NCBI GenBank assembly: GCA_903846015.1
Contig: CAIMZS010000488.1
Span: forward strand, 1 to 53,999
Source: an uncultured Anaerolineae bacterium
GTDB lineage: Bacteria > Chloroflexota > Anaerolineae > Anaerolineales > Villigracilaceae
Length of the DNA: 53,999 nt
Direction of reading: 5' to 3'
Translations under genes and position numbers: made by a program
Notes under the pieces: generated by a model
Seen by the model: the letters and a program-made list of their open reading frames with translations, nothing else
What the model was told of the DNA's origin: nothing
Database searches by the model: none
Shown: positions 42,024 through 51,140 of the stretch, piece by piece
Layout of the letters: every line of letters begins with the position of its first letter
How positions within the stretch are numbered: the stretch's first letter is position 1

Positions 42024-43439
42024 ATGATAAATGTATTAAAGCTCCATACCGGTAAGATTATTGTTGGCATCCTTGCGATAGCATTCTTCGCGGGGTCGTT
42101 TGTTTTTGTGCGCTATATCACTGTTACCATGCAGGTTTTCCAGGGAATTCCAGGTATCAATATCAATACAAGTGCGGATGCCACGCCTCTGGCGGTTGGT
42201 TTGCCCACTGAGGCCCCCGTAGCTCCCGCGGTTGAATTACCACACACCTGGGATGGCGCCAGCCGGGTAACCATTTTGTTGATGGGCGTGGATACTCAGC
42301 CGGTGGCCGATATAAACGGCAATCTTCTTCCAGATCGAACAGGCCCGGCGCGTTCGGATACCATGATCTTGCTGACCATCGATCCAATGACCAAGACTGC
42401 GGGAATGCTTTCGATTCCACGTGATCTGTGGGTGAGTATCCCAGGCTTCAACTACGCCAAGATCAACACTGCTTACTATAATGGCGAAGCTTACAAACTG
42501 CCTGGTGGCGGCCCCGAACTTGCCATGCGTACAGTTGAGCAAGTGATCGGTGTGCCGGTGCAGTATTATGCCCAAATCCAGTTCTGGTCTTTCACGCGCT
42601 TGATCGATGAGATCGGCAAGCTCAAGGTTAAGGTTCCACAAAAAATTACCATTGACCCGGTTGGACCTGGCAGCGATAAAATCATGCTTAAGGTGGGATG
42701 GCACATGTTGGGTGGCGTGGAAGCGCTGGCCTATGTTCGCCAGCGTCACACTGCGGATGGTGATGTTGATCGTTCAAAGCGACAACAGGCAGTCATCCTG
42801 GCTTTTCGCGATAAGGTGCTTGATCCAGCCAGCTTTCCAACGATGCTGGCGAATGCGCCAGCCATTTACAATGATATTCAAACCGGTATCAAAACCAACC
42901 TGACCTTTGATGAGATTATGCGCTTGGGAATGTTGGCCAAGGATATCCCACTTGAAAATATTAAGAAGGGTGTGATTGATTATTCAATGGTTCAGATTGA
43001 TTCGCTGGTGGTTAATGGCGAAGCTCAAAGCATCCTGAAACCTATCCCCGATAAGATTCGTGAATTACGTGATCAGATTTTTTCGGTAGACGGTGCTGCC
43101 ACGCCATTGTCTCAGGGCGATACGCTTAGCCTGGCGAAAGCAGAAGGGGCAACCATCAGAATATTGAACGGCAGTTCTGTGGCGGGGATTGCTCAGCAAA
43201 CAACCAATTATTTGGTTTCGTTGGGATTTAATGTGTTAGCCACTGAGCCCGCCACTTATTTCCCGGGCGCAACGATGATGATCATCCATCGCACCCGTTT
43301 GTATGCGATTAAATATTTTCAAGATTTGTTCGGACTGAAGGCTGGCGCTCAAATTTCGTATAAACTTGATGCCGGTGCGCAGGCAGATATCGATATTGTC
43401 GTGGCGGATGACTGGGCAGCCAGAAATCCAATGAAGTGA
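42024..43439 (+). CDS. LytR-CpsA-Psr (LCP) family cell-wall ligase
   Basis: 471 residues. A membrane helix near residues 10-34 (IIVGILAIAFFAGSFVFV) is followed by the LCP domain: VTILLMGVDTQP, RTGPARSDTMILLTIDPMTKTAGMLSIPRDLWVSIPGFNYAKINTAYYNGE, and EALAYVRQRHTADGDVDRSKRQQAVI. The Arg/Asp residues that bind the polyprenyl pyrophosphate are present. A LytR_C domain (IRILNGSSVAGIAQQTTNYLVSLGFNV) ends the protein. LCP enzymes attach secondary polymers such as teichoic acid or capsule to peptidoglycan. The gene ends at a strong terminator. Confidence 0.92.
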   Translation: MINVLKLHTGKIIVGILAIAFFAGSFVFVRYITVTMQVFQGIPGININTSADATPLAVGLPTEAPVAPAVELPHTWDGASRVTILLMGVDTQPVADINGNLLPDRTGPARSDTMILLTIDPMTKTAGMLSIPRDLWVSIPGFNYAKINTAYYNGEAYKLPGGGPELAMRTVEQVIGVPVQYYAQIQFWSFTRLIDEIGKLKVKVPQKITIDPVGPGSDKIMLKVGWHMLGGVEALAYVRQRHTADGDVDRSKRQQAVILAFRDKVLDPASFPTMLANAPAIYNDIQTGIKTNLTFDEIMRLGMLAKDIPLENIKKGVIDYSMVQIDSLVVNGEAQSILKPIPDKIRELRDQIFSVDGAATPLSQGDTLSLAKAEGATIRILNGSSVAGIAQQTTNYLVSLGFNVLATEPATYFPGATMMIIHRTRLYAIKYFQDLFGLKAGAQISYKLDAGAQADIDIVVADDWAARNPMK

Positions 43440-43459
43440 TGATTTGAAATAATATAATA

Positions 43460-43493
43460 AAAGACCCCGCCGGATACATCCGGCGGGGTCTTT
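43460..43493. terminator. Bidirectional terminator between the LCP gene and the anchored-protein gene
   Basis: Perfect 16-base arms, AAAGACCCCGCCGGAT and ATCCGGCGGGGTCTTT, close on a two-base loop, with A-rich and T-rich ends. The genes on the two sides are convergent. Confidence 0.85.
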
Positions 43494-43502
43494 GTTTGCC
43501 AG

Positions 43503-44387
43503 TTATGGTTGTTTGAATTCCAGATGAATGCCGCCTGGAAAGTTTTTCCCCGCTGGGTCAGTGCATGTTGGGGCTAAAAGGCCCGTGACACGCGTACCGC
43601 TTGAAGCAAGAGTCAGGGCATATTCGATTTTATCGCCCAGGGTATAGTCTGCGTAGCCATAGCTTATTTCGGGCTTTAGACCGGTGAAAAAATGTTCTTC
43701 ACCGCCAAACCAGGTCATGACCAGTTCAATACCGGCGGCAGGTTTACCAGCTGAATTGGTCAGTAAAATTTGCAGCAGACCAGGCTGATCCGGGTCGCAG
43801 AAAGTGTTCTGTTTGGTGATTTCAAAAGCGATTTCTGGGGTTGGGGTGGCTGAGTGAACTGGGTGCGGCGCAATGGTAGCAAGTGGGCTTGGTATCGGGC
43901 TGGGAGTGGATTCTTGTGTTGGTAGAGTTGCTGGGTCTGGTGTGACAGTAGTCAGGTCGGTTGATGATGGTGCGGGTGTGACAGCTGAATCGAAGGGGGT
44001 GGGGTTGTTGATGAAAGGGGCAGTCTGGGCGGTGGCAATAGGAAGGGTTGCCTGGTTTTGTATAGCTTCGGAGAGATCGGCTAATATTTGCACAAGGTCC
44101 ATGGATGAATTGTTGGACAGCATGCGTTGGGCCTGTTGCCCAATTGCTTTGACCGGGTCTGGGTCTGCCAGGGTCGTAAGGCGCGCCTGGGCGCGCGGTA
44201 GATCACCAGTGGCGATGTACGCAGACGCAATCATGAAACGATACTCATCTTTGTAATCCGTTCGCAAGCTTGATGGGGTAGTATCAACATATTGAATCGG
44301 GGAAATGCCCCATGCAATCAATATGCCGATGCCCACTCCTAACGCCACTCCAACAGGCAGGAACCAATAGCCACGTTTCTCGCTCAA
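43503..44387 (-). CDS. Membrane-anchored extracytoplasmic protein with Pro/Thr linker
   Basis: The likely start is TTG at 44387: its TTGA overlaps the stop of the upstream gene, and GGAG lies 10 bases before it; the frame extends further upstream but only over that gene. The 294-residue product has a membrane helix (LPVGVALGVGIGILIAWGISPIQYVDTTPSSL), a TPR-like pair of helices, a Thr/Pro-rich linker (TPDPATLPTQESTPSP), and a C-terminal beta-rich domain with two cysteines (NTFCDPDQPG, LAPTCTDPAG). Function is unknown. It is paralogous to the upstream gene and close to the LCP gene. Confidence 0.8.
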   Translation of the reverse strand: MSEKRGYWFLPVGVALGVGIGILIAWGISPIQYVDTTPSSLRTDYKDEYRFMIASAYIATGDLPRAQARLTTLADPDPVKAIGQQAQRMLSNNSSMDLVQILADLSEAIQNQATLPIATAQTAPFINNPTPFDSAVTPAPSSTDLTTVTPDPATLPTQESTPSPIPSPLATIAPHPVHSATPTPEIAFEITKQNTFCDPDQPGLLQILLTNSAGKPAAGIELVMTWFGGEEHFFTGLKPEISYGYADYTLGDKIEYALTLASSGTRVTGLLAPTCTDPAGKNFPGGIHLEFKQP

Positions 44388-44812
44388 GGTTGATTTACTC
44401 CAGGCTGGGTTAGAGGAGTTGTTAATATGTCTGCGGGATTGGAGTTTGTGGGCAGGGGATTGGCATCGCCACCTGGTTTCCATACCTGCAGCGCCACGCT
44501 CAGGTTTTGCAGCAGGCTGATATCCGCTGGAGCATATTGATGTTGTTGAGCAAAAATAAGTGCCGAGGTAACGATCTGCGCAGGAGGCTGGCTTCCTAAA
44601 ATCGCCAACTGTCGGGCAGCATTATCGAGGGTTCCACCTGCCTGGTAGGTCTCGGCGACCATCAGCGTGTAATCAGTCCGGAAATCGACTCTTAAAGTGG
44701 GCGGGGTGGTGTCAACGTATTGAACCGGGCTGAGCACCCAGCCGTAGTACAAACCGATGCCGATGCCAACGATAATGGATAGTAAAAAAAATGACCAGCG
44801 TTTTGGTGACAT
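44384..44812 (-). CDS. Short paralogue of the downstream anchored protein
   Basis: A 142-residue protein with a membrane helix (SFFLLSIIVGIGIGLYYGWVLSPVQYVDTTPPTLRVDF) and a TPR-like segment. PVQYVDTTP and its surroundings match the downstream gene (PIQYVDTTP), so the two arose by duplication; this copy lacks the C-terminal domain. The start at 44812 has TATAAT 7 bases upstream and no Shine-Dalgarno. The two genes overlap by four bases and are translationally coupled. Confidence 0.78.
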   Translation of the reverse strand: MSPKRWSFFLLSIIVGIGIGLYYGWVLSPVQYVDTTPPTLRVDFRTDYTLMVAETYQAGGTLDNAARQLAILGSQPPAQIVTSALIFAQQHQYAPADISLLQNLSVALQVWKPGGDANPLPTNSNPADILTTPLTQPGVNQP

Positions 44813-44819
44813 GAATGGG

Positions 44820-44825
44820 ATTATA
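44820..44825 (-). promoter_or_regulatory. TATAAT seven bases before the ATG at 44812 (leaderless promoter candidate)
   Basis: On the minus strand TATAAT, then CCCATTC, then ATG. This repeats the layout upstream of 12979, for a gene of the same kind. Confidence 0.5.
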
Positions 44826-45065
44826 CGTGAAGAAAGCGCAAATGTGGCAGTGGAATCAATATCCGGGCAGGATACCGGCGGCACCCAGGAACGTCTCCTT
44901 ACCGTTGCTGTCTTTCGACCCTGGCGGGGTTCGAAGAGTCCTGCCGCGCCGGGCCTGCCCGGACAAGGATAAGCATACCCGAACTGGGGCTGTGTGTCAA
45001 CGTTGGATTTCGGTGGATTAATATTATTTTCTAATGCTATACTGTTATGAATAATTGGAGGTTTT

Positions 45066-46367
45066 ATGACGGATCCTTTGTTGTTGGTAACACCGCCGGC
45101 TTTAAGAGATAGTGATGTTATTAAATTAAAAATGCGGATTATTAATATGGTAACGCCCGCAATGCAACAGGTAGCCACCAAAGACCTTACCCGTCAGAAT
45201 GTGCGTATATGGATTGAAAAAACACTCGAGAGCCTGGGGCCTGGGCAGTTCATTTCAACCACTGTTGGTCAACAGCTGGTGGATGCTGCTGTTGCCGATA
45301 TGATTGGATATGGTCCTTTGGAACTTCTATTGGTCGATCCTTTGATCAGCGAGATAATGGTCAATGGTCCAAAGGTTGTCTTCGTGGAGCGGAATGGTGA
45401 GCTGATGGAGACGGATGTCAAGTTCGAAGATGTTACACATCTCATGCACATCATTGATCGGATATTGCTTCCGCTTGGCCGGCGGGTGGATGCCGATAAC
45501 CCAACTGCTGACGCCCGGCTGCCAGACGGATCACGCGTTAACGTAGTAGCCCAGCCGGTAGCGGTAGATGGCCCAATATTGACCATCCGAAAATTTCCAC
45601 AAACCAAGATGACGATTGATGATTTCATTAAGCTCGGTACGCTTTCTCACTACATGGCAAAATTTTTGGAGGCCTGCGTGGTGGCGAGATTGAACATCTT
45701 GATTTCAGGCAATACCAGCTCGGGGAAAAGCACGATGCTCAATATCCTCTCCACCTTTATCCCCAATCATGAACGCATCATTACCATCGAAGATGCTGTG
45801 GAACTTCAGCTGAGCCAGCGCCATGTTGTGCGCCTGGAAACCAAATTGCCAAACGTTGATGGCTCGGGAGTTGTCGGTATTCGTGACCTGGTGCGGAATG
45901 CTTTGCGTATGCGTCCTGACCGGCTGGTGGTGGGTGAGGTACGAGGGGGCGAAGCGTTGGATATGCTTCAAGCCATGAATACAGGTCATGCTGGTTCGAT
46001 TACCACTTTGCATGCCAATTCCCCGCGCGATGCCATTGCCCGCCTCGAAACCATGTCACTTATGTCTGGTCTTGACCTGCCAGTAACGGCTGTTCGCAAA
46101 CAGATATCTTCGGCGATTAACTTGATAGTTCATTTGAATCGTATGCCCGATGGCACACGCAAGGTTATCCAAATTACTGAAGTCGGTGGTATGGAAGGGG
46201 ATATCGTTACACAGACAGATATTTATAAGTTTTATCCGGTCAGCACCGGTGTGGATGGCAAGGTGCATGGCGATTTGAAACCCACCGGGCTGCGTCCCAT
46301 GTTTTCACCACGGCTTGAAATGGCCGGTTACAAATTGGGTGGTGAATACTTTGGTTTGGGGCTGTGA
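45066..46367 (+). CDS. CpaF/TadA-type secretion ATPase, orphan
   Basis: 433 residues of the type II/IV secretion ATPase family: N-terminal helical domain, [16 protein letters not shown]alker A near residue 212, [61 protein letters not shown] (Asp and His boxes) and [19 protein letters not shown]. CpaF/TadA drives Flp pilus assembly. No other tad, flp or cpa genes are in the window; the next genes form a partner-switch pair. GGAGG lies 6 bases before the ATG. Confidence 0.92.
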   Translation: MTDPLLLVTPPALRDSDVIKLKMRIINMVTPAMQQVATKDLTRQNVRIWIEKTLESLGPGQFISTTVGQQLVDAAVADMIGYGPLELLLVDPLISEIMVNGPKVVFVERNGELMETDVKFEDVTHLMHIIDRILLPLGRRVDADNPTADARLPDGSRVNVVAQPVAVDGPILTIRKFPQTKMTIDDFIKLGTLSHYMAKFLEACVVARLNILISGNTSSGKSTMLNILSTFIPNHERIITIEDAVELQLSQRHVVRLETKLPNVDGSGVVGIRDLVRNALRMRPDRLVVGEVRGGEALDMLQAMNTGHAGSITTLHANSPRDAIARLETMSLMSGLDLPVTAVRKQISSAINLIVHLNRMPDGTRKVIQITEVGGMEGDIVTQTDIYKFYPVSTGVDGKVHGDLKPTGLRPMFSPRLEMAGYKLGGEYFGLGL

Positions 46368-46414
46368 TATAATTTTGAAAATAACTTTATCAGTCATATT
46401 CAATCGGAGGCCCT

Positions 46415-46750
46415 ATGGAAGTCACGTCTAAGCAATTCAAACACTGTGATTTGGTCGCCATCAAAGGTCGTGTCGACAGTTCCACTGCATCCAAACTGGG
46501 CGAAGCCCTGGAAGCTGTTGCGGCTGAAGGACGCTTTAAAATTGTGATCGACATGGCAGGATTGGAATACATGTCCAGTGCTGGTTTCCGCTCGTTGATT
46601 GCTGCTCAGCGCAATTGCAGACGTTATAACCGTGGTGAAGTTGTGCTGGCGATGGTGCCAGCCAATATCAATTCTGCGCTTGAACTGGCTGGATTCACTT
46701 CCCTGTTCCGGGTTTTTGCGGATGTCACCACAGCGGTCGGCAGCTTGTAG
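46415..46750 (+). CDS. STAS-domain anti-sigma factor antagonist
   Basis: 111 residues. A single STAS domain: DLVAIKGRVDSSTASKLGEALEAVAAEGRFKIVIDMAGLEYMSSAGFRSLIAAQRNCRR. Ser in YMSSAG is the usual phosphorylation site. These proteins release a target from a kinase when unphosphorylated. The gene directly after encodes both an RsbW-like kinase and a PP2C phosphatase, so this is probably their shared substrate. GGAGG lies 6 bases before the ATG. Confidence 0.9.
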   Translation: MEVTSKQFKHCDLVAIKGRVDSSTASKLGEALEAVAAEGRFKIVIDMAGLEYMSSAGFRSLIAAQRNCRRYNRGEVVLAMVPANINSALELAGFTSLFRVFADVTTAVGSL

Positions 46751-46780
46751 CTCGCTTTTATAATTCTTTATCCTATTATT

Positions 46781-46810
46781 AGCCGCTCTGACTTTCTTGT
46801 CTGGGCGGCT
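46781..46810 (+). terminator. Terminator after the STAS gene
   Basis: AGCCGCTC pairs with GGGCGGCT (one G-T) followed by TTGTTTCTTTTC. It lies 26 bases before the large kinase-phosphatase gene, which may therefore have its own promoter or be read through at reduced level. Confidence 0.6.
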
Positions 46811-46836
46811 TTGTTTCTTTTCGGGTTGAAAACACC

Positions 46837-49800
46837 ATGCCTACCACGGTTTTCCCTGCCCAATTCGATTATCTAGATGCCATCCGTGACCTTGCCGCTG
46901 AGGCTGCGCGTCAGGCCAGCATGGATGAAAAAAGTATCTACAATGTGCAGTTGGCTGTTGACGAGGCCTGTTCCAATATTATTGAACACGCCTACGAAGG
47001 GGTAACGGACGGGGATATTGAAATCAGCACACAGGTTACTCGTGATGCCCTGATTATCGTTTTACGGGATCATGGCAAGCGTTTCAATGCTGAAGGTATT
47101 TCCGATCCTGATCTCAATGCTTCGCTAGAAGATCGCGCAATTGGGGGGTTGGGGCTGTTCTTCATGCGCAAACTGATGGACGAAGTTCGTTTTGAATGGC
47201 AGCCGGGCCAGGGCAATGTGCTTACGATGACCAAAACCCGCGCGTCTGGACAGAAGCCCACCAGGAAGAATAACCCTGGTTATCCTGATCTTTTTGACCT
47301 GGGCGGAAAGATGCTGGCAGCCTCCACCTTTGCCGCTCAACGTGACCTGATCGTTGAAACCGCCTTACGCGTCGTTGGTGGAGAAGTGACCCTTTGGCTA
47401 AATGAATCGGCTTTTCGTCTGCCGGATTGGGTGGAGAGCCTGTTTTCGCCATCCCCGCCCACAAGTTTCATGGATCTCGCCCATCAAACCGGAAAAACTG
47501 TTCGTAAACAAGATGAACAGATCTTTTTTGTTGCCGCGCCACTCTGTCATGAAGAGATTGCGCTGGGCGTGATCGAGGTGAGCCGTCGAAACGGCCAAAA
47601 ATTTACGCGCCGGGACTTTAGCTTTTTGGATGGCCTGGCTCGAACGGCCTCCATTGCGCTAATTGCCTGGCACCGTGTCAACGTGGAACGCTGGCGGCTG
47701 GGGCAGTTAGGGTTGGTGCGTACCGTTTCTGCCCAAATCGCCAATGAGCCAGACATTGATGTACTGGCGCACAAAGTAACACGCCTTATCCAGGCTACGT
47801 TTAAATATTATTATGTAGGGATTTTTACACTTGAAACCGGGCAGATGGCTTTAACGTTTCGATCGAGTGCCGGCGGTGCCACTCGCCATAAAGGTAGTTT
47901 GAAAGAACTTGCTTTTCAGGTGGAGCTTGGCGAAGGGCTTGTGGGGATTGCTGCTCTGACTGGAGAAGAGTTGTTGGCGAATGATGTGCGCGCAGACCAG
48001 CGTTTCAGGCATCTCGATAGTCTGCCCGAAACAAAAGCGGAGTTGGTCCTACCGCTGAAGCTGGAAGATCGTGTTGTGGGCGTGTTAGATGTTCAGTCTG
48101 ATAATCTGAATGCCTTTCATCCTTATGACATGCTGGTTTTACGCGCGCTTGCAGACAGCGTGGCAATGGCTATTGAGGGGGCAAAACTGTATGGCGATCA
48201 GCGCCGCCAGGCGAATCAACTGCGCGCCGTTGCTGAAGTTAGCAAACAGATTACCTCCATTCTCAATCTGCGTGACCTGATGCAGGAAGTGGCTGAACTC
48301 ATCAAGACTCGTTTTGGTTTCCCTTATGTACATCTCTTTACGGTTCATCCCAACCGGCGTCAGATCCATTATGAGGCTGGTTCCGGGGCTCGCTCAGCGG
48401 CCCTGGAAGGGTATATTCTCAATCTGGATGATGCCGAAGGGATTATTCAGTGGGTCGCCAAACACGGTGAAACCGTGATGACGAATAATGTGGATGAAGA
48501 ACCCCGTTATATTCCATCGCCCCTACCTCCATCCAATACCCGTTCAGAGCTGACTGTGCCACTGATTTTTAATGGGCAGGTTAACGGTATCCTGGATGTA
48601 CAGTCTGACCAGTTGAATGGATTCACTGAGCATGATAGGTCGATCATTGAAACGCTGGGAGATTCCATTGCGGCGGCCATCCGAAATGCAGATCTGTATC
48701 GCACCGAACAGTGGCGCCGGCAGGTGGGTGATAGTTTGCGTGAGGTGGCAGGGTTGCTTTCTGCAAATGCCAGCCTGGACCAGGTAATGCACGCCATTTT
48801 GACCGAACTGGAGCGCAACCTGCCTTCGGATATTGCCGCAATCTGGCTGCTGGACGATACCGATATTTATTGCGCTGCGGTGCATGGCGCGCGGGTTGCC
48901 GACCTGGAATGGGCCCGCGCGAATTACCCCGAGGCGACCAACATGCTGGCAACGGCTTTGCTTTCTCGCCAGCCATTTATTCGAAAAGCAAATGACCCGT
49001 TGGGGCCATCGGCTATTTCTGCGGGCTTCGATTTGGAACATTCTGCCATTGCGGTGCCGCTGCGCCTGGGGGATCAATCTGTGGGTGTGTTGACATTGGC
49101 GCACCATACACCGGGCCGTTATGGACATGAAGCGCAAGCCATGGCGACTACATTTGCCAGTTACGCTGCAGTTGCAATTGAAAATGCCCGGTTGTATGAT
49201 TCATCACAGGAACAGGCCTATGCTTCCGCGGCGTTATTGCAGGTTGCCCAGGCTGTCGTCAGCCTCTCAGAAATAGAGGAAATCCTGGGCACCATTGTTC
49301 GCATCATGCCCATCCTGGTGGGTGTGGAGCGAGTAGCTATTTTTTCCTGGGATGGCGCTGCGCAATTAATGCGTCCGAAGCAAGAATACGGTATTCCAAC
49401 CAACCTCCATTCTGCGCTTTGGCGGCAATTTTCTCCGGGCGAATTTGCGATGCTGGATGCAGCGCGAGACCTGGGGGAGATGGTGATGTGTAAGGACGCT
49501 CACTTGGGGCCCGAGAATTGGCTTTTGGCTTGTCCGTGCACCCCTGAAGAACTTGATGAGGTCACTCACAGCGATGACCGCCTCCTGGTGGCCTTGCCGT
49601 TGATGCTTAAAGGTGAGATATTCGGGATTATGCTTGTTGAAGAAGCCATCGGTGGGCGGCGCTTCCGCAGCAGGCGGCTGGAAATTTTAAATGGCGTTGC
49701 CCAGCAAACGGCCCTTGCTATTCAGAATGATATTTTTGAACAGGAAAAGGTGAACCGTGAAAGGCTCGATATCGAGGTGCGACTGGCCCGGCAGATTCAG

Positions 49801-50487
49801 GAAACGTTTATCCCTAAAACGCTTGAGGTTTTTCCAGGTTGGGGTCTTGACGCGCGCTGGCGGACTGCCCTGCAAATGGGTGGCGACTTTTACGATGTGA
49901 TCAATTTGGCCGATGGACGGCTTGGGCTATTTATCGCTGACGTGGCAGACAAAGGGATCCCGGCTGCCTTGTTTATGGCGCTTACGCGTACATTGATGCG
50001 GGCTGCAGTTTTACAAACCGATTCCCCGGCTGAAGTCTTGCGCCAGGTAAATGACTTGCTCTATCCCGATTGTGAGCAAGGTATGTTCGTAACAGCCGTT
50101 TATGGCGCCCTGGATTTGGTTACAGGCCGGTTTACATATGCCAATGCCGGTCACAATCCCCCCATGTGGGTTCGGGAAGCACAGATAGATTTACTTTCTC
50201 GCACGGGTATCGCATTGGGCGTTATTGAACATGCCCAAATGAGCGAGCGCAGCATTAACCTGTCCGAAGGTGATATGTTGGTGTTCTATACAGACGGTAT
50301 CACCGAGGCTTTTTCAGTGGATGGGGAAATCTTTGGGGATGAGCGCTTGATGCAGGTTTTGAGATCCGGCCGGCAGGGTACAGCCAAAGATATCCTTGAT
50401 AAGATCGACGAATCAATTGATCTGTTTACCGGGCAGCAGGCAATCTCGGATGATATTACATTGATCGCGCTAAAAAGGGAAAATTAA
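46837..50487 (+). CDS. RsbW-like kinase, multiple GAF domains and PP2C phosphatase in one protein
   Basis: 1216 residues. The N-terminal 135 are an RsbW/SpoIIAB-type ATPase with N box VDEACSNIIEHAY (Glu43, Asn47), LRDHGKRF (Asp78) and GGLGLFFMRKLMDEV (Gly103-Gly107). The middle (about 150-970) holds four or five GAF-like sensor domains, with repeats such as LTVPLIFNGQVNGILDVQSDQ and DSVAMAIEGAKLY. The C-terminal region (975-1210) is a SpoIIE-type PP2C phosphatase: ALQMGGDFYDVINLADGRLGLFIADVADKGIPAALFMALTRTLMR. The protein thus has both the enzyme that inactivates and the one that reactivates a STAS antagonist, found just upstream. Signals are unknown. The ribosome site is weak (GGG at -17). 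Confidence 0.9.
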   Translation: MPTTVFPAQFDYLDAIRDLAAEAARQASMDEKSIYNVQLAVDEACSNIIEHAYEGVTDGDIEISTQVTRDALIIVLRDHGKRFNAEGISDPDLNASLEDRAIGGLGLFFMRKLMDEVRFEWQPGQGNVLTMTKTRASGQKPTRKNNPGYPDLFDLGGKMLAASTFAAQRDLIVETALRVVGGEVTLWLNESAFRLPDWVESLFSPSPPTSFMDLAHQTGKTVRKQDEQIFFVAAPLCHEEIALGVIEVSRRNGQKFTRRDFSFLDGLARTASIALIAWHRVNVERWRLGQLGLVRTVSAQIANEPDIDVLAHKVTRLIQATFKYYYVGIFTLETGQMALTFRSSAGGATRHKGSLKELAFQVELGEGLVGIAALTGEELLANDVRADQRFRHLDSLPETKAELVLPLKLEDRVVGVLDVQSDNLNAFHPYDMLVLRALADSVAMAIEGAKLYGDQRRQANQLRAVAEVSKQITSILNLRDLMQEVAELIKTRFGFPYVHLFTVHPNRRQIHYEAGSGARSAALEGYILNLDDAEGIIQWVAKHGETVMTNNVDEEPRYIPSPLPPSNTRSELTVPLIFNGQVNGILDVQSDQLNGFTEHDRSIIETLGDSIAAAIRNADLYRTEQWRRQVGDSLREVAGLLSANASLDQVMHAILTELERNLPSDIAAIWLLDDTDIYCAAVHGARVADLEWARANYPEATNMLATALLSRQPFIRKANDPLGPSAISAGFDLEHSAIAVPLRLGDQSVGVLTLAHHTPGRYGHEAQAMATTFASYAAVAIENARLYDSSQEQAYASAALLQVAQAVVSLSEIEEILGTIVRIMPILVGVERVAIFSWDGAAQLMRPKQEYGIPTNLHSALWRQFSPGEFAMLDAARDLGEMVMCKDAHLGPENWLLACPCTPEELDEVTHSDDRLLVALPLMLKGEIFGIMLVEEAIGGRRFRSRRLEILNGVAQQTALAIQNDIFEQEKVNRERLDIEVRLARQIQETFIPKTLEVFPGWGLDARWRTALQMGGDFYDVINLADGRLGLFIADVADKGIPAALFMALTRTLMRAAVLQTDSPAEVLRQVNDLLYPDCEQGMFVTAVYGALDLVTGRFTYANAGHNPPMWVREAQIDLLSRTGIALGVIEHAQMSERSINLSEGDMLVFYTDGITEAFSVDGEIFGDERLMQVLRSGRQGTAKDILDKIDESIDLFTGQQAISDDITLIALKREN

Positions 50488-50500
50488 ATTTTGCGCAATG

Positions 50501-50538
50501 AAAAAATCCGTCTCCTTCTTGGAAGAGGCGGATTTTTT
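50501..50538. terminator. Bidirectional terminator between the kinase-phosphatase and greA
   Basis: AAAAAATCCGTCTC pairs with GAGGCGGATTTTTT around CTTCTTGGAA. The flanking genes are convergent. Confidence 0.85.
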
Positions 50539-50590
50539 ATTGTTCAGTTTAATTTTGCAAATCTAGCTGTGCTGCTGTCAACCCAGCCGA

Positions 50591-51055
50591 TTATACAATC
50601 TTTAGAATTTTCAGCTTGATCGTCCCACCAGGTGTTTGTGCTTCTACAACCTCACCGACTTTATGATCCATCAAGGCACGGCCAAAAGGCGATTCGTGTG
50701 AGATCTTGCCGGCGCGCGGATCGGCTTCCTTTGCGCCAACAATATAAAACTCCTCCGGATCATCGTCCCCTTCTTGTACGGTGACACGCATACCTACTGA
50801 GACCATATCTTTACGGGCTGTCCCATCAACGATGATTGCGGCGTTTAGGGTGTATTCCAATTCTTGAACACGGCCCTCCAGAAAGGACTGATCTTCCTTG
50901 GCTTTGTGGTAATCGGCGTTTTCAGATAGATCACCCATTTGAATGGCGTCGCGCAAGCGCGCAGCCAGCGCCTGGCGCTGTGGACCCTTCAAGTCGGCTA
51001 ACTCAATTCTTAGTTTTTCTGCGCCTTCGATTGTGAGATAAATGGGTTCAGACAT
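50591..51055 (-). CDS. greA: Transcription elongation factor GreA
   Basis: 154 residues from the ATG at 51055, which has AAGGAG 6 bases upstream; the frame continues upstream without a better start. LTIEGAEKLRIELADLK, ARLRDAIQMGDLSENADYHKAKEDQSFLEGRVQELE and SPFGRALMDHKVGEVVEAQTPGGTIKLKIL are the coiled-coil and FKBP-like parts of GreA. The coiled-coil tip acidic pair (Asp-Leu-Ser-Glu) that stimulates RNA polymerase cleavage is present. It is downstream of dgt with a hairpin between. Confidence 0.95.
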   Translation of the reverse strand: MSEPIYLTIEGAEKLRIELADLKGPQRQALAARLRDAIQMGDLSENADYHKAKEDQSFLEGRVQELEYTLNAAIIVDGTARKDMVSVGMRVTVQEGDDDPEEFYIVGAKEADPRAGKISHESPFGRALMDHKVGEVVEAQTPGGTIKLKILKIV

Positions 51056-51077
51056 GGCATACTCCTTAATGAAATTC

Positions 51078-51116
51078 AAAACTCCGGGTTTGTGGTCGAC
51101 CTTCTGCCCGGAGTTT
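51078..51116 (-). terminator. Hairpin between dgt and greA
   Basis: AAACTCCGGG and CCCGGAGTTT pair around 19 bases. It comes just after the dgt stop and before greA, and on the minus strand it is followed by TTGAATTTC. It may end dgt transcripts or shape the greA leader. Confidence 0.6.
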
Positions 51117-51140
51117 CCCAAATGAGATGGAAATTGAAGG

